Positions 23,335 to 34,362 of a stretch of DNA of 64,000 nucleotides are shown piece by piece. The stretch lies in contig NC_053047.1 in the NCBI RefSeq assembly GCF_003473485.1, positions 1,069,001 through 1,133,000 of the forward strand, given 5' to 3'. The position numbers were made by a program, and so were the translations under genes. The stretch is from Medicago truncatula (Eukaryota > Streptophyta > Magnoliopsida > Fabales > Fabaceae). A model generated the notes under the pieces. It saw only the letters and a list, made by a program, of their open reading frames with translations. It ran no database searches and was not told the origin of the DNA. Numbering within the stretch: the first letter of the stretch is position 1; each line of letters starts with the position of its first letter.

Positions 23335-23754
23335 GGTCAAATGTATCTAAATGTCTTTTAAATTTTTCATTTTTTTCAAAGTGGTCCTTTAAGTTTCAAA
23401 AGTCCCAAACAAGTCCTTTAAATTTAAAAAGTCATGAACAAGTCCTTTTAGTTTTTGAATCGTTTCAAACTAGTCCTTTTAGAGGATGATGGTGATGATT
23501 CAGATGATAGCAACAAAGAGCATCATTATCCACCATTTGCCATGCCTAAAAAGATGATTAATTTTAAGTGGGTGTTAGGAACCAGATTTGATACCAAAGA
23601 TGAGTTCAAGGAAGCAATTACCAACTATGCTATCTACAACATGACTTATTTGAAACGATTCAAAAACTAAAAGGACTTGTTTGAGACTTTTGAAACTTAA
23701 ATGACCACTTTAGGAAAAACGAAAAACTTAAAGGACCTTTAGACGCATTTGACC
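23335..23754 (+). mobile_element. 420-bp Mutator-like element with a MURA N-terminal fragment
   Basis: Terminal inverted repeats (ggtcaaatg at the left, catttgacc at the right, extending inward as imperfect arms rich in aagtccttt-like words) are flanked by a 9-bp target duplication, tttagtttc at 23326-23334 and tttaatttc at 23755-23763. The centre reads KMINFKWVLGTRFDTKDEFKEAITNYAI, which fits the DNA-binding N-terminal domain of Mutator transposases. It is thus a deletion derivative of an autonomous Mutator-like element. It sits 31 bp after the stop of the broken NCR gene; the same spot is empty at 63 kb. Confidence 0.85.
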
Positions 23755-23763
23755 TTTAATTTC

Positions 23764-24890
23764 CTACAAAGTTGTTAGTAATTCATGGGTGTTGAAATAC
23801 TAGAATTCTTCTCTTTATCCAACAAAAATAACTCGCGCCCAGTTGAACTTTCCAAAATACCCTTGTGTGAGTTAAGTCACGCAGCGTAACTTAACTCACG
23901 CAGCTTATAGTTCTGCGTGATTTAAGTTACGCACCACTGGCCTGTGCACTAACTCACGCAAGTTGACCGGTTGGTCAGAGCTCAAGAGGATTGCGCAGCA
24001 ATGAGTTATTCCCTTTGATAAAACCCAAACTAGTCTAACTCCTTCAATATCATACTTGTAATTTCTTAACTAAGGCCATAGGATTATGCAGCAAGCACTA
24101 GTGAGAAGAAAATTTCATTTTCTTATGTTTTGCTTTGATTTAGAACCTTGAGGTTTGGAATTTAAAAAGTGTATATACTACTTAAGAATAATTGTGTTTT
24201 GGGATTTCTGAAACAGATCTTTGATGCTTTTTATTTGGAAGAGTAATCAAGTTGAAACTCATGAATTTTAGTTTCTTTAAAACTTCATAAACTCTAAATG
24301 GAATTGAATCAACCTTTGAATTTCTATAATTTAATTGAAACACATAGGTACACCTATGGCCTACCCAAGCATTTTATAACAACCCGTCCCTGGTACTCTT
24401 TGATTATTTTGCTTTTTCCTAAATTTTCTAATTACTCTAATTTGTTTATTATTAAAAGAAGTCTCACCTTAAACACCATACATGAACTTATATTTGTGAT
24501 TATGTATTGGCCATTGGTCATTGCCACAGTTCAGTTGAAACTAATGGAGGCTGTGCAGTTGTTCTCATGCTAATTTATTAACAAGCAATTGTTTTGTCAT
24601 ATATTTTATTAATAGGAATTATCTATAAGGCTATGATGATAGATTAGGAAGGTAGTATTCACTTGTATTGTGATCCGAATATGAGCCAAAAATGTGTAAT
24701 CATATATAGGGATTCTTATTTATAGACAATTGTGTAATACCATTTTTTAACATCGATAAAAGTGAAAGTTTATTTACTTTCTCATGTAGCTTTTATGTTG
24801 TATTTCTTCTGTGGAATGGTTGCATCACCCATCATTCAAATTATTAAATCATTGAATCATAGACATTTTTCAATAATCACAGACATAAAG
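23764..24890. other. Unassigned stretch between the NCR remnant and the CACTA remnant
   Basis: No gene is recognisable. At 23770-23805 the words gttgttagtaattcatgggtgtt recur from 10828-10850, a short dispersed repeat. At 23830-23970 there are several near-copies of taactcacgca in both orientations. It may be the degraded 5' part of the CACTA element, but no left terminus was found. Confidence 0.3.
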
Positions 24891-25139
24891 GTTGTTGCCT
24901 AGTAGAACCAGGTTGATTCATGAAAGTGTGTTAAACAAGCACAAAATGTCTTCATCTCTACTACTATTTAATTTAACGAATTTGAGGGGAACATGTGGAT
25001 TTGTATTTGACCCTGAAACATGTGAGTTGCAATTTTCTTGTTCTTGTTCTGAATTGGTTATTGTAGATATAGACAAAATTTTATTCCGTCATTGTCATTA
25101 TTATGCATAGTTTCATTTCAGTCTTGTGTGTATTAAAAA

Positions 25140-26133
25140 GGATGATAAATATGATAAATTTGATGTTGTAGGATTCTCTCGTGTCAAACGGATTTGTGCG
25201 AAATGGACGTGAGGACATCTTGGTGAAAGCCCTTGGGGAAGATGAACACAGTGGTCGTGTTTGTGCTGTTGGTCGAGGTGTGGGAATTTGAGAATAATTT
25301 GGATCAAAATGTCTATCCACCCCGTCTGTTATCAGTGATGCCCAACTTGCAGCCTTGACTAAGAAGATTACATAGGACGTGTTGCAGTCTCTTAGCTCTC
25401 AACAATATCAAAATTGCCCAATTAATTCTCCTAATACCACTCAACATGTTAGCACAAAGGGCAGTTGCTCTATTGTTCCACAGACAATGAAGAGGGTATG
25501 GATATCCCAGAAGAGTGTGAACTATATATTGATGGAAGCAGTAATGTGGCGGCACATGCTAGTGTTTACAATCTAGGGCCCACTATACACAATCAGGTGC
25601 TAACTGCTGATATGGTTAAAGTGGTCGTTACCAAGCTAAAAGATGCAAAGGCTCAAGTATCTGTGCCCACTGATGAGGTGACAACAATTGCCGAGGCAGT
25701 CAACACTTTCATTAAATGGCCGAAAAGACTTTTGCGAGGTACTGCTAATAAGGTATTTATATATGATATTTATGTCTATCACTATTTACACCTGATATTA
25801 TTTAAACTTGTGTAGTGTTTTATTATAATGGTTTAGGATGTTGATATACCTACGAAAGTTGATGTTCCACCCAAAAAGTTGGAACCTATTTGTCAAAAAT
25901 TGATAGTGAAGGCAATGTATATGGATAGTGAACATATTTTTAACAACTATTATAAATTAATTAATTTGATTTTTACATGTTTGTATGATAAACTAATATT
26001 ATGTCATCATTTATTTATTCAGATATTTGCGGATTCAACTCCATTTCAAAAGGATGAAGCTAGAAATGTTCAAGAACTTATCAAAGAAAATTTGATTCTG
26101 AAACTTATCGAAGCAAGTGCGGAGTCATCTTAG
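25140..26133 (+). pseudogene. CACTA (En/Spm) transposon protein remnant
   Basis: The region around 25150-25290 reads NGREDILVKALGEDEHSGRV followed by AVGRGVG. This is the LxxALGxxEHxGRVRGVG signature of plant Ptta/En/Spm (Transposase_24-type) proteins. Around 25480-25750 it reads PEECELYIDGSSNVAAHASV, then VTTIAEAVNTFIKWPKRLL, the conserved pre-intron domain found in the same CACTA proteins. Exon-like pieces continue to a stop at 26131 (QELIKENLILKLIEASAESS). Frames are interrupted after the first domain, so it is dead. It lies in sense with the CACTA right end at 26779. Confidence 0.75.
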
Positions 26134-26433
26134 TGTGAGAATGATTTTTGGAGCAGGTGGGGAGTAAGCTTTAGTGTGACACCGTTATTTTAGCACTTGG
26201 GGTTTTAGCTTAGTGTTACCTGTTTTTATTTTTTGTACTATTTGCATTTTGGTCCTAACATGTACTTTAGTCTGCGACTGCAATGACTATTTATGTATGA
26301 TATTATAGTTCTATGGTTTTATTTAATTAGTAAATGTAGAATTTGGTTATGGTTTGCATATATCTTTCTATTACTCCAAGTTAGCGACATCAGATATTTT
26401 GCATGTATTCTGTAAAATAAAATAAAAAAGAGA

Positions 26434-26779
26434 TTTTCTGCATGTATGTAGTGGACAAAAAAAATTGAGCATATTCTGCATGAAAGCTATATATGGAAAA
26501 AAAACTGAACTTTGTAAGTCGGTTCTCATATAATCGACTTAAAAAGTCATGCCTTAAGACGGTTGTTAAATCCGACTTACAAAGCAAAAATCTTCTTATG
26601 ACGGAGGCTATTAGGTTGGATATGTACCTGACTTAAGACGTCCTTTTTAACCGACTTAAAAATGATGCCTTAAGACGGTTGCTAAACCCAACTTACAAAG
26701 CAAAAACTTCTTATGACGAGAGCTATTAGATCGGACACGCGCTCGACTTAAAAGATTTTTTTTGTACTAGTGTGAACAA
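26434..26779 (+). mobile_element. Right end of the CACTA element (subterminal repeats and TIR)
   Basis: On the reverse strand the terminus reads CACTAGTACAAAAAAAATC, the classic CACTA terminal inverted repeat. Inward lie several copies of a cgacttaa/ttaagacgg motif in both orientations (26518-26752), the subterminal array bound by CACTA transposases. This copy is contiguous with the transposase remnant, so it is the original; seven more copies exist in the tandem array (for example 29073-29413). The left end of the element was not found. Confidence 0.88.
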
Positions 26780-26890
26780 AACCTGCAAAAAAAAAATCAT
26801 TTTCTTTATTTTGTTTTTTGCATGGAGTGAATTGCAGAGAATGATTGAACTAAGCATGCAATTGTTCAAATCATGGAGTGATTGTCCTAA

Positions 26891-27063
26891 AAATTATTTA
26901 TGAAAAAGAATTAGTGGATGTTTTCATAAAGTATTATTAAATATTGCCGAAAAATATGCAACATAAATAGGGATATAATGGTAAAGAAATAATTAATGTA
27001 TATTGAAATTTGAAAGGTGTCTTACAAAAATAGATAAAAAAAAAGCACAATATGGAGGTAGTA
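26891..27063. mobile_element. Truncated Stowaway-like MITE (unit 1)
   Basis: A homologue of the complete MITE at 28176-28433 in the same unit, starting inside the element (attatttatgaaaaagaatt) and with a decayed right end (atatggaggtagta). The sequence downstream (ttttatagtgaactcat) matches that after the complete copy. So each unit carries two paralogous versions of one MITE-plus-NCR-upstream junction. Confidence 0.7.
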
Positions 27064-27069
27064 TTTTAT

Positions 27070-27235
27070 AGTGAACTCATTATAAGAAATGCGATAAATT
27101 AAGTGCGAAAAGACAAACACGACGCATAGATACAATTAAGAGATATTCAATTATTTTATTATTATTAATGTCGTCTAGTGATTACTGTAAAAAGGTATTC
27201 ACCTATATATATGTGCTAAAAAGGTATTGGAGGAT
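27070..27235 (+). promoter_or_regulatory. Orphan NCR-type promoter (unit 1; repeated in all eight units)
   Basis: Contains gcgataaattaagtgcgaaa, agacaaacacgacgcatag, the caattaagagatattcaatt block and a TATA-like ctatatatatgtgctaaaa at 27202-27220. These stand in the same order and spacing as upstream of the NCR genes at 47, 57 and 63 kb. Where the NCR start codon should come, about 70 bp downstream, the sequence switches to a LINE remnant. It is a promoter without its gene. The equivalent gcgataaa starts are 27091, 29731, 32375, 35019, 37657, 40295, 42932 and 45569. Activity is unknown. Confidence 0.8.
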
Positions 27236-27700
27236 TTACAATGATTGATTTTGATTACCAACAAAGGGTAATATACTCAAACGTGATTTTAATGAATTGA
27301 ACAAATTAGATGTTGTGTGCTCCCAAACAACATCTTCTTTTTTTAAGGTTTGGACGAAAGTAGTTAGGTGGTTGGGTTTTTGTGGTGTTTTTATCAAATA
27401 ATAGCTTGATATATGCAAAGAAATTTCTCAGTTTGGTATCAAGTGGTAGACAAAGGCATGAATGCATCAAATCCATTTGATTATCTTGCATTTGGTCTAG
27501 AGATTCATAAATAATTTGTTTTTTTAAGGCATGAAATTAATGAAGGAACAATCATCGTTGTGGTAATTAAACCTCTTATCTTGGGCATTGATTAAATCCA
27601 AAAAAATAACTTCTATTTTAATCTTTATCATTGGAACTTCCAACCCCTTTTTCATTGGGTTATAATGTCGGTTAAGATTTATTGTATTTTAATTCGTGTG
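27236..27700 (+). mobile_element. LINE reverse-transcriptase C-terminal remnant (unit 1)
   Basis: Reads with many stops: a PTKGNILKR-like start, FFKVWTKVVRWLGF, and LLSWALIKSKK near the end. These correspond to the zf-RVT region and the tail of plant LINE proteins (LPTKDNLxxR, FGxVWxxIxxWLG, LSWxWIKSKK). The same piece occurs at 55970-56380 and 60085-60440. It is long dead and repeated in all eight units. Confidence 0.7.
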
Positions 27701-27714
27701 TAAACGACATAATT

Positions 27715-28085
27715 AGATTGTCTCATAGCAAAATTCTAAAGTTTGGATGTTGTTGTAAAAGAGCTTGACAATCAGATATGATACAACCAAACTCCACTTG
27801 GTTGGTCTTCCTATCGACTATGCTATCAATCACCAAGTTTACAATCTAGTTCTATAAACACCTTTGATAAGCCTAATCTACCAAGCCAAGAAATAGCATT
27901 ACGTAGTCCTATATTGCTTCCACTTCTTGAGGAGGGGAGCTGCCTTCATGCCAACATGTTACTGCCATTAAGAAATGGCGCCTAGAGTTTCAAATACACA
28001 TACTAATACCAAAACACCTTTGCACCTCAAACATTGCCACATCTAAATTGCATTTCACGAAATCCTCTTTTGGTGGTTGCTAATT
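27715..28085 (-). mobile_element. Antisense LINE RNase H remnant (unit 1)
   Basis: Homologous to the fragments at 15965-16400 and 61478-62700 (shared plus-strand words tctagttctataaacacctt and acaccttt.cacctcaaacattg). It lies tail to tail with the RT remnant. It is heavily degenerate and repeated in all eight units. Confidence 0.7.
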
Positions 28086-28103
28086 GCTTCTATATGTTGA
28101 TGT

Positions 28104-28170
28104 AATAATAATAATAACAATAACAATAACAATAACAATAACAACAACAATAATAATAATAATAATAATA
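28104..28170. repeat. AAT/AAC microsatellite (one per unit)
   Basis: Runs of aat and aac triplets that differ in number between units. Units 1-3 share the longest form, units 4-7 are 6 bp shorter, and unit 8 has a longer aac block but fewer aat triplets. Useful for distinguishing array copies. Confidence 0.95.
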
Positions 28171-28175
28171 AACAA

Positions 28176-28433
28176 TACTACTTCCATCCCTAATTATAGG
28201 GTCATTATGAGAAAAACACGGAAATTAAAAAAGTTGATTGTTGAATTAATTTATGAAAGAGAATTAGTGGATGTTTTCATAGAGTATTTATTAAATATTG
28301 CAGAAAAATATGCAACATAAATAGGGATACAATGGTAAAGAATTAATTAATGTACATTGAAATTTGAAAGGGGTCTAATAAAAATAGATAAAAAAAAACA
28401 TATATAGTCTTATAATTAGGGACGGATGTAGTA
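28176..28433. mobile_element. Complete Stowaway-like MITE (unit 1; one per unit)
   Basis: Termini ctacttccatccctaattat and ataattagggacggatgtag are inverted repeats, flanked by TA on each side. This fits the Tc1/Mariner-type Stowaway MITEs with TA target duplication. About 255 bp, non-coding. The last array copy lies directly upstream of the promoter of the 47-kb NCR gene. Confidence 0.8.
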
Positions 28434-28502
28434 TTTTATAGTGAAATCTTTATCAAAATGCGATAAAAATGGCCTATGGAAAGAGGAAGATTGCATATTT
28501 AC

Positions 28503-29076
28503 CTTGTTAGAGTCAGATGCACAAAATCCACATTTTGGTGAAGCCTTTAAACACGTTGTGCAGTCCCATCCGCCACGAGAAGGAGTAAAAGCAGGACAGG
28601 TGTTGTTGAAACGATAAGTTTCTATTTCACTTATCATTGGAGAATGAGTTTCGGTTTGTCGGAAAGTGACAGTAAGAAGCACAAGTGATAAGACAACTCC
28701 AAACAAACTAATCAAAGCTAGCTTCTTTCTCCCGGTTTTATCAATGAAATATATGCTTATAAGCGAACCAAACGTATTCAACCCAGCAGTGATAAGAGAC
28801 AGAAGCATTGCGGTTTGATTAGATGCAAAACCAGCTAGTTGAACAATAGTTGGGCTGAAGTACATTACGATATTGATTCCTACAAATTGTTGGAATATTT
28901 GAAGGCCCATTCCTGCATACAAACCTCTTCTCACACTTGTAGTTTTTAAAAGTGTCATCATACTTATCTTTTCTGAAGATTCAGCTTCCTTCAATTCCAT
29001 TGCAACTGATTCCTGTAAAGCCTGAATTTCAGCATCAACTTCTTCTGCTGGGTAAATCTTTCTCAGAATTGCTTTT
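28503..29076 (-). pseudogene. Inositol-transporter (INT-type) exon fragment, array copy 1
   Basis: The minus strand encodes about 190 residues of a plant inositol/H+ symporter of the major facilitator superfamily. They start inside KAILRKIYPAEEVDAEIQAL and continue through GLQIFQQFVGINIVMYFSP, FGSLISIYFIDKTGRKKLAL and the cysteine-rich extracellular loop unique to INT proteins (CTTCLKASPKCGFCAS). They end at a genuine splice donor (AACAAG|GTAAAT, intron from 28502 leftward). Only this exon and about 35 bp of intron are present, so it is not a gene. An ORF runs from ATG at 29168 because the neighbouring CACTA end happens to be open for about 31 codons; that start is chimeric and not the transporter's own. 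Confidence 0.88.
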
Positions 29077-31714
29077 CTGCATGTATGTAGTGGACAAAAA
29101 AAATTGAGCATATTCTGCATGAAAGCTATATATGGAAAAAAAACTGAACTTTGTAAGTCGGTTCTCATATAATCGACTTAAAAAGTCATGCCTTAAGACG
29201 GTTGTTAAATCCGACTTACAAAGCAAAAATCTTCTTATGACGGAGGCTATTAGGTTGGATATGTACCTGACTTAAGACGTCCTTTTTAACCGACTTAAAA
29301 ATGATGCCTTAAGACGGTTGCTAAACCCAACTTACAAAGCAAAAACTTCTTATGACGAGAGCTATTAGATCGGACACGCGCTCGACTTAAAAGATTTTTT
29401 TGTACTAGTGTGAACAAAACCTGCAAAAAAAAAAAATCATTTTCTTTATTTTGTTTTTTGCATGGAGTGAATTGCAGAGAATGATTGAACTAAGCATGCA
29501 ATTGTTCAAATCATGGAGTGATTGTCCTAAAAATTATTTATGAAAAAGAATTAGTGAATGTTTTCATAAAGTATTATTAAATATTGCCGAAAAATATGCA
29601 ACATAAATAGGGATATAATGGTAAAGAAATAATTAATGTATATTGAAATTTGAAAGGTGTCTTACAAAAATAGATAAAAAAAAAGCACAATATGGAGGTA
29701 GTATTTTATAGTGAACTCATTATAAGAAATGCGATAAATTAAGTGCGAAAAGACAAACACGACGCATAGATACAATTAAGAGATATTCAATTATTTTATT
29801 ATTATTAATGTCGTCTAGTGATTACTGTAAAAAGGTATTCACCTATATATATGTGCTAAAAAGGTATTGGAGGATTTACAATGATTGATTTTGATTACCA
29901 ACAAAGGGTAATATACTCAAACGTGATTTTAATGAATTGAACAAATTAGATGTTGTGTGCTCCCAAACAACATCTTCTTTTTTTAAGGTTTGGACGAAAG
30001 TAGTTAGGTGGTTGGGTTTTTGTGGTGTTTTTATCAAATAATAGCTTGATATATGCAAAGAAATTTCTCAGTTTGGTATCAAGTGGTAGACAAAGGCATG
30101 AATGCATCAAATCCATTTGATTATCTTGCATTTGGTCTAGAGATTCATAAATAATTTGTTTTTTTAAGGCATGAAATTAATGAAGGAACAATCATCGTTG
30201 TGGTAATTAAACCTCTTATCTTGGGCATTGATTAAATCCAAAAAAAATAACTTCTATTTTAATCTTTATCATTGGAACTTCCAACCCCTTTTTCATTGGG
30301 TTATAATGTCGGTTAAGATTTATTGTATTTTAATTCGTGTGTAAACGACATAATTAGATTGTCTCATAGCAAAATTCTAAAGTTTGGATGTTGTTGTAAA
30401 AGAGCTTGACAATCAGATATGATACAACCAAACTCCACTTGGTTGGTCTTCCTATCGACTATGCTATCAATCACCAAGTTTACAATCTAGTTCTATAAAC
30501 ACCTTTGATAAGCCTAATCTACCAAGCCAAGAAATAGCATTACGTAGTCCTATATTGCTTCCACTTCTTGAGGAGGGGAGCTGCCTTCATGCCAACATGT
30601 TACTGCCATTAAGAAATGGCGCCTAGAGTTTCAAATACACATACTAATACCAAAACACCTTTGCACCTCAAACATTGCCACATCTAAATTGCATTTCACG
30701 AAATCCTCTTTTGGTGGTTGCTAATTGCTTCTATATGTTGATGTAATAATAATAATAACAATAACAATAACAATAACAATAACAACAACAATAATAATAA
30801 TAATAATAATAAACAATACTACTTCCATCCCTAATTATAGGGTCATTATGAGAAAAACACGGAAATTAAAAAAGTTGATTGTTGAATTAATTTATGAAAG
30901 AGAATTAGTGGATGTTTTCATAGAGTATTTATTAAATATTGCAGAAAAATATGCAACATAAATAGGGATACAATGGTAAAGAATTAATTAATGTACATTG
31001 AAATTTGAAAGGGGTCTAATAAAAATAGATAAAAAAAAAACATATATAGTCTTATAATTAGGGACGGATGTAGTATTTTATAGTGAAATCTTTATCAAAA
31101 TGCGATAAAAATGGCCTATGGAAAGAGGAAGATTGCATATTTACCTTGTTAGAGTCAGATGCACAAAATCCACATTTTGGTGAAGCCTTTAAACACGTTG
31201 TGCAGTCCCATCCGCCACGAGAAGGAGTAAAAGCAGGACAGGTGTTGTTGAAACGATAAGTTTCTATTTCACTTATCATTGGAGAATGAGTTTCGGTTTG
31301 TCGGAAAGTGACAGTAAGAAGCACAAGTGATAAGACAACTCCAAACAAACTAATCAAAGCTAGCTTCTTTCTCCCGGTTTTATCAATGAAATATATGCTT
31401 ATAAGCGAACCAAACGTATTCAACCCAGCAGTGATAAGAGACAGAAGCATTGCGGTTTGATTAGATGCAAAACCAGCTAGTTGAACAATAGTTGGGCTGA
31501 AGTACATTACGATATTGATTCCTACAAATTGTTGGAATATTTGAAGGCCCATTCCTGCATACAAACCTCTTCTCACACTTGTAGTTTTTAAAAGTGTCAT
31601 CATACTTATCTTTTCTGAAGATTCAGCTTCCTTCAATTCCATTGCAACTGATTCCTGTAAAGCCTGAATTTCAGCATCAACTTCTTCTGCTGGGTAAATC
31701 TTTCTCAGAATTGC
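29073..31714. repeat. Array unit 2 (2642 bp)
   Basis: Same order as unit 1. Orphan NCR promoter box from 29731; transporter exon copy 31145-31718. Carries the aaggcatg variant at about 30167. Confidence 0.95.
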
Positions 31715-31718
31715 TTTT
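31145..31718 (-). pseudogene. Inositol-transporter exon fragment, array copy 2
   Basis: Same protein sequence as copy 1 (GINIVMYF form), same boundaries relative to the unit. Confidence 0.88.
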
Positions 31719-34358
31719 CTGCATGTATGTAGTGGACAAAAAAAATTGAGCATATTCTGCATGAAAGCTATATATGGAAAAAAAACTGAACTTTGTAAGT
31801 CGGTTCTCATATAATCGACTTAAAAAGTCATGCCTTAAGACGGTTGTTAAATCCGACTTACAAAGCAAAAATCTTCTTATGACGGAGGCTATTAGGTTGG
31901 ATATGTACCTGACTTAAGACGTCCTTTTTAACCGACTTAAAAATGATGCCTTAAGACGGTTGCTAAACCCAACTTACAAAGCAAAAACTTCTTATGACGA
32001 GAGCTATTAGATCGGACACGCGCTCGACTTAAAAGATTTTTTTTGTACTAGTGTGAACAAAACCTGCAAAAAAAAAAAAATCATTTTCTTTATTTTGTTT
32101 TTTGCATGGAGTGAATTGCAGAGAATGATTGAACTAAGCATGCAATTGTTCAAATCATGGAGTGATTGTCCTAAAAATTATTTATGAAAAAGAATTAGTG
32201 AATGTTTTCATAAAGTATTATTAAATATTGCCGAAAAATATGCAACATAAATAGGGATATAATGGTAAAGAAATAATTAATGTATATTGAAATTTGAAAG
32301 GTGTCTTACAAAAATAGATAAAAAAAAAGCACAATATGGAGGTAGTATTTTATAGTGAACTCATTATAAGAAATGCGATAAATTAAGTGCGAAAAGACAA
32401 ACACGACGCATAGATACAATTAAGAGATATTCAATTATTTTATTATTATTAATGTCGTCTAGTGATTACTGTAAAAAGGTATTCACCTATATATATGTGC
32501 TAAAAAGGTATTGGAGGATTTACAATGATTGATTTTGATTACCAACAAAGGGTAATATACTCAAACGTGATTTTAATGAATTGAACAAATTAGATGTTGT
32601 GTGCTCCCAAACAACATCTTCTTTTTTTAAGGTTTGGACGAAAGTAGTTAGGTGGTTGGGTTTTTGTGGTGTTTTTATCAAATAATAGCTTGATATATGC
32701 AAAGAAATTTCTCAGTTTGGTATCAAGTGGTAGACAAAGGCATGAATGCATCAAATCCATTTGATTATCTTGCATTTGGTCTAGAGATTCATAAATAATT
32801 TGTTTTTTTAAGGCATGAAATTAATGAAGGAACAATCATCGTTGTGGTAATTAAACCTCTTATCTTGGGCATTGATTAAATCCAAAAAAAATAACTTCTA
32901 TTTTAATCTTTATCATTGGAACTTCCAACCCCTTTTTCATTGGGTTATAATGTCGGTTAAGATTTATTGTATTTTAATTCGTGTGTAAACGACATAATTA
33001 GATTGTCTCATAGCAAAATTCTAAAGTTTGGATGTTGTTGTAAAAGAGCTTGACAATCAGATATGATACAACCAAACTCCACTTGGTTGGTCTTCCTATC
33101 GACTATGCTATCAATCACCAAGTTTACAATCTAGTTCTATAAACACCTTTGATAAGCCTAATCTACCAAGCCAAGAAATAGCATTACGTAGTCCTATATT
33201 GCTTCCACTTCTTGAGGAGGGGAGCTGCCTTCATGCCAACATGTTACTGCCATTAAGAAATGGCGCCTAGAGTTTCAAATACACATACTAATACCAAAAC
33301 ACCTTTGCACCTCAAACATTGCCACATCTAAATTGCATTTCACGAAATCCTCTTTTGGTGGTTGCTAATTGCTTCTATATGTTGATGTAATAATAATAAT
33401 AACAATAACAATAACAATAACAATAACAACAACAATAATAATAATAATAATAATAAACAATACTACTTCCATCCCTAATTATAGGGTCATTATGAGAAAA
33501 ACACGGAAATTAAAAAAGTTGATTGTTGAATTAATTTATGAAAGAGAATTAGTGGATGTTTTCATAGAGTATTTATTAAATATTGCAGAAAAATATGCAA
33601 CATAAATAGGGATACAATGGTAAAGAATTAATTAATGTACATTGAAATTTGAAAGGGGTCTAATAAAAATAGATAAAAAAAAAACATATATAGTCTTATA
33701 ATTAGGGACGGATGTAGTATTTTATAGTGAAATCTTTATCAAAATGCGATAAAAATGGCCTATGGAAAGAGGAAGATTGCATATTTACCTTGTTAGAGTC
33801 AGATGCACAAAATCCACATTTTGGTGAAGCCTTTAAACACGTTGTGCAGTCCCATCCGCCACGAGAAGGAGTAAAAGCAGGACAGGTGTTGTTGAAACGA
33901 TAAGTTTCTATTTCACTTATCATTGGAGAATGAGTTTCGGTTTGTCGGAAAGTGACAGTAAGAAGCACAAGTGATAAGACAACTCCAAACAAACTAATCA
34001 AAGCTAGCTTCTTTCTCCCGGTTTTATCAATGAAATATATGCTTATAAGCGAACCAAACGTATTCAACCCAGCAGTGATAAGAGACAGAAGCATTGCGGT
34101 TTGATTAGATGCAAAACCAGCTAGTTGAACAATAGTTGGGCTGAAGTACATTACGGTATTGATTCCTACAAATTGTTGGAATATTTGAAGGCCCATTCCT
34201 GCATACAAACCTCTTCTCACACTTGTAGTTTTTAAAAGTGTCATCATACTTATCTTTTCTGAAGATTCAGCTTCCTTCAATTCCATTGCAACTGATTCCT
34301 GTAAAGCCTGAATTTCAGCATCAACTTCTTCTGCTGGGTAAATCTTTCTCAGAATTGC
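31715..34358. repeat. Array unit 3 (2644 bp)
   Basis: Orphan NCR promoter box from 32375; transporter exon copy 33789-34362. Last unit with aaggcatg (at about 32811), first with the GINTV transporter variant. Confidence 0.95.
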
Positions 34359-34362
34359 TTTT
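33789..34362 (-). pseudogene. Inositol-transporter exon fragment, array copy 3
   Basis: As copy 1 but with the Ile-to-Thr change in GINTVMYF, shared by copies 3-7. The Thr replaces the Ile of copies 1-2 in a membrane segment. Frame otherwise open. Confidence 0.88.

Larger units (their letters stand above)
26434..29072. repeat. Array unit 1 (2639 bp)
   Basis: The left edge is fused to the CACTA body. Sub-parts: CACTA end 26434-26779, truncated MITE 26891-27063, orphan NCR promoter 27070-27235, LINE RT remnant 27236-27700, RNase H remnant 27715-28085, microsatellite 28104-28170, MITE 28176-28433, NCR stub 28434-28467, filler 28468-29072. It is the only unit with aattagtggatgttttc at about 26909 (the others read gtgaatg). 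Confidence 0.95.

Noticed and set aside
23455-23670. Small acidic protein gene
   Set aside because: The frame lies wholly within a Mutator-type element with 9-bp target duplication; its similarity is to the transposase N-terminus.
28084-28320. Open frame of about 78 codons rich in Ile/Thr, repeated eight times
   Set aside because: It is the AAT/AAC microsatellite running into a Stowaway-like MITE; low-complexity translation, no family resemblance.
28416-29168. 250-codon frame as a functional sugar transporter
   Set aside because: It contains only one exon of an inositol transporter. Its first ~31 codons come from a CACTA end and its last ~29 from intron. Plant INT proteins have about 12 membrane segments in roughly 500-580 residues.
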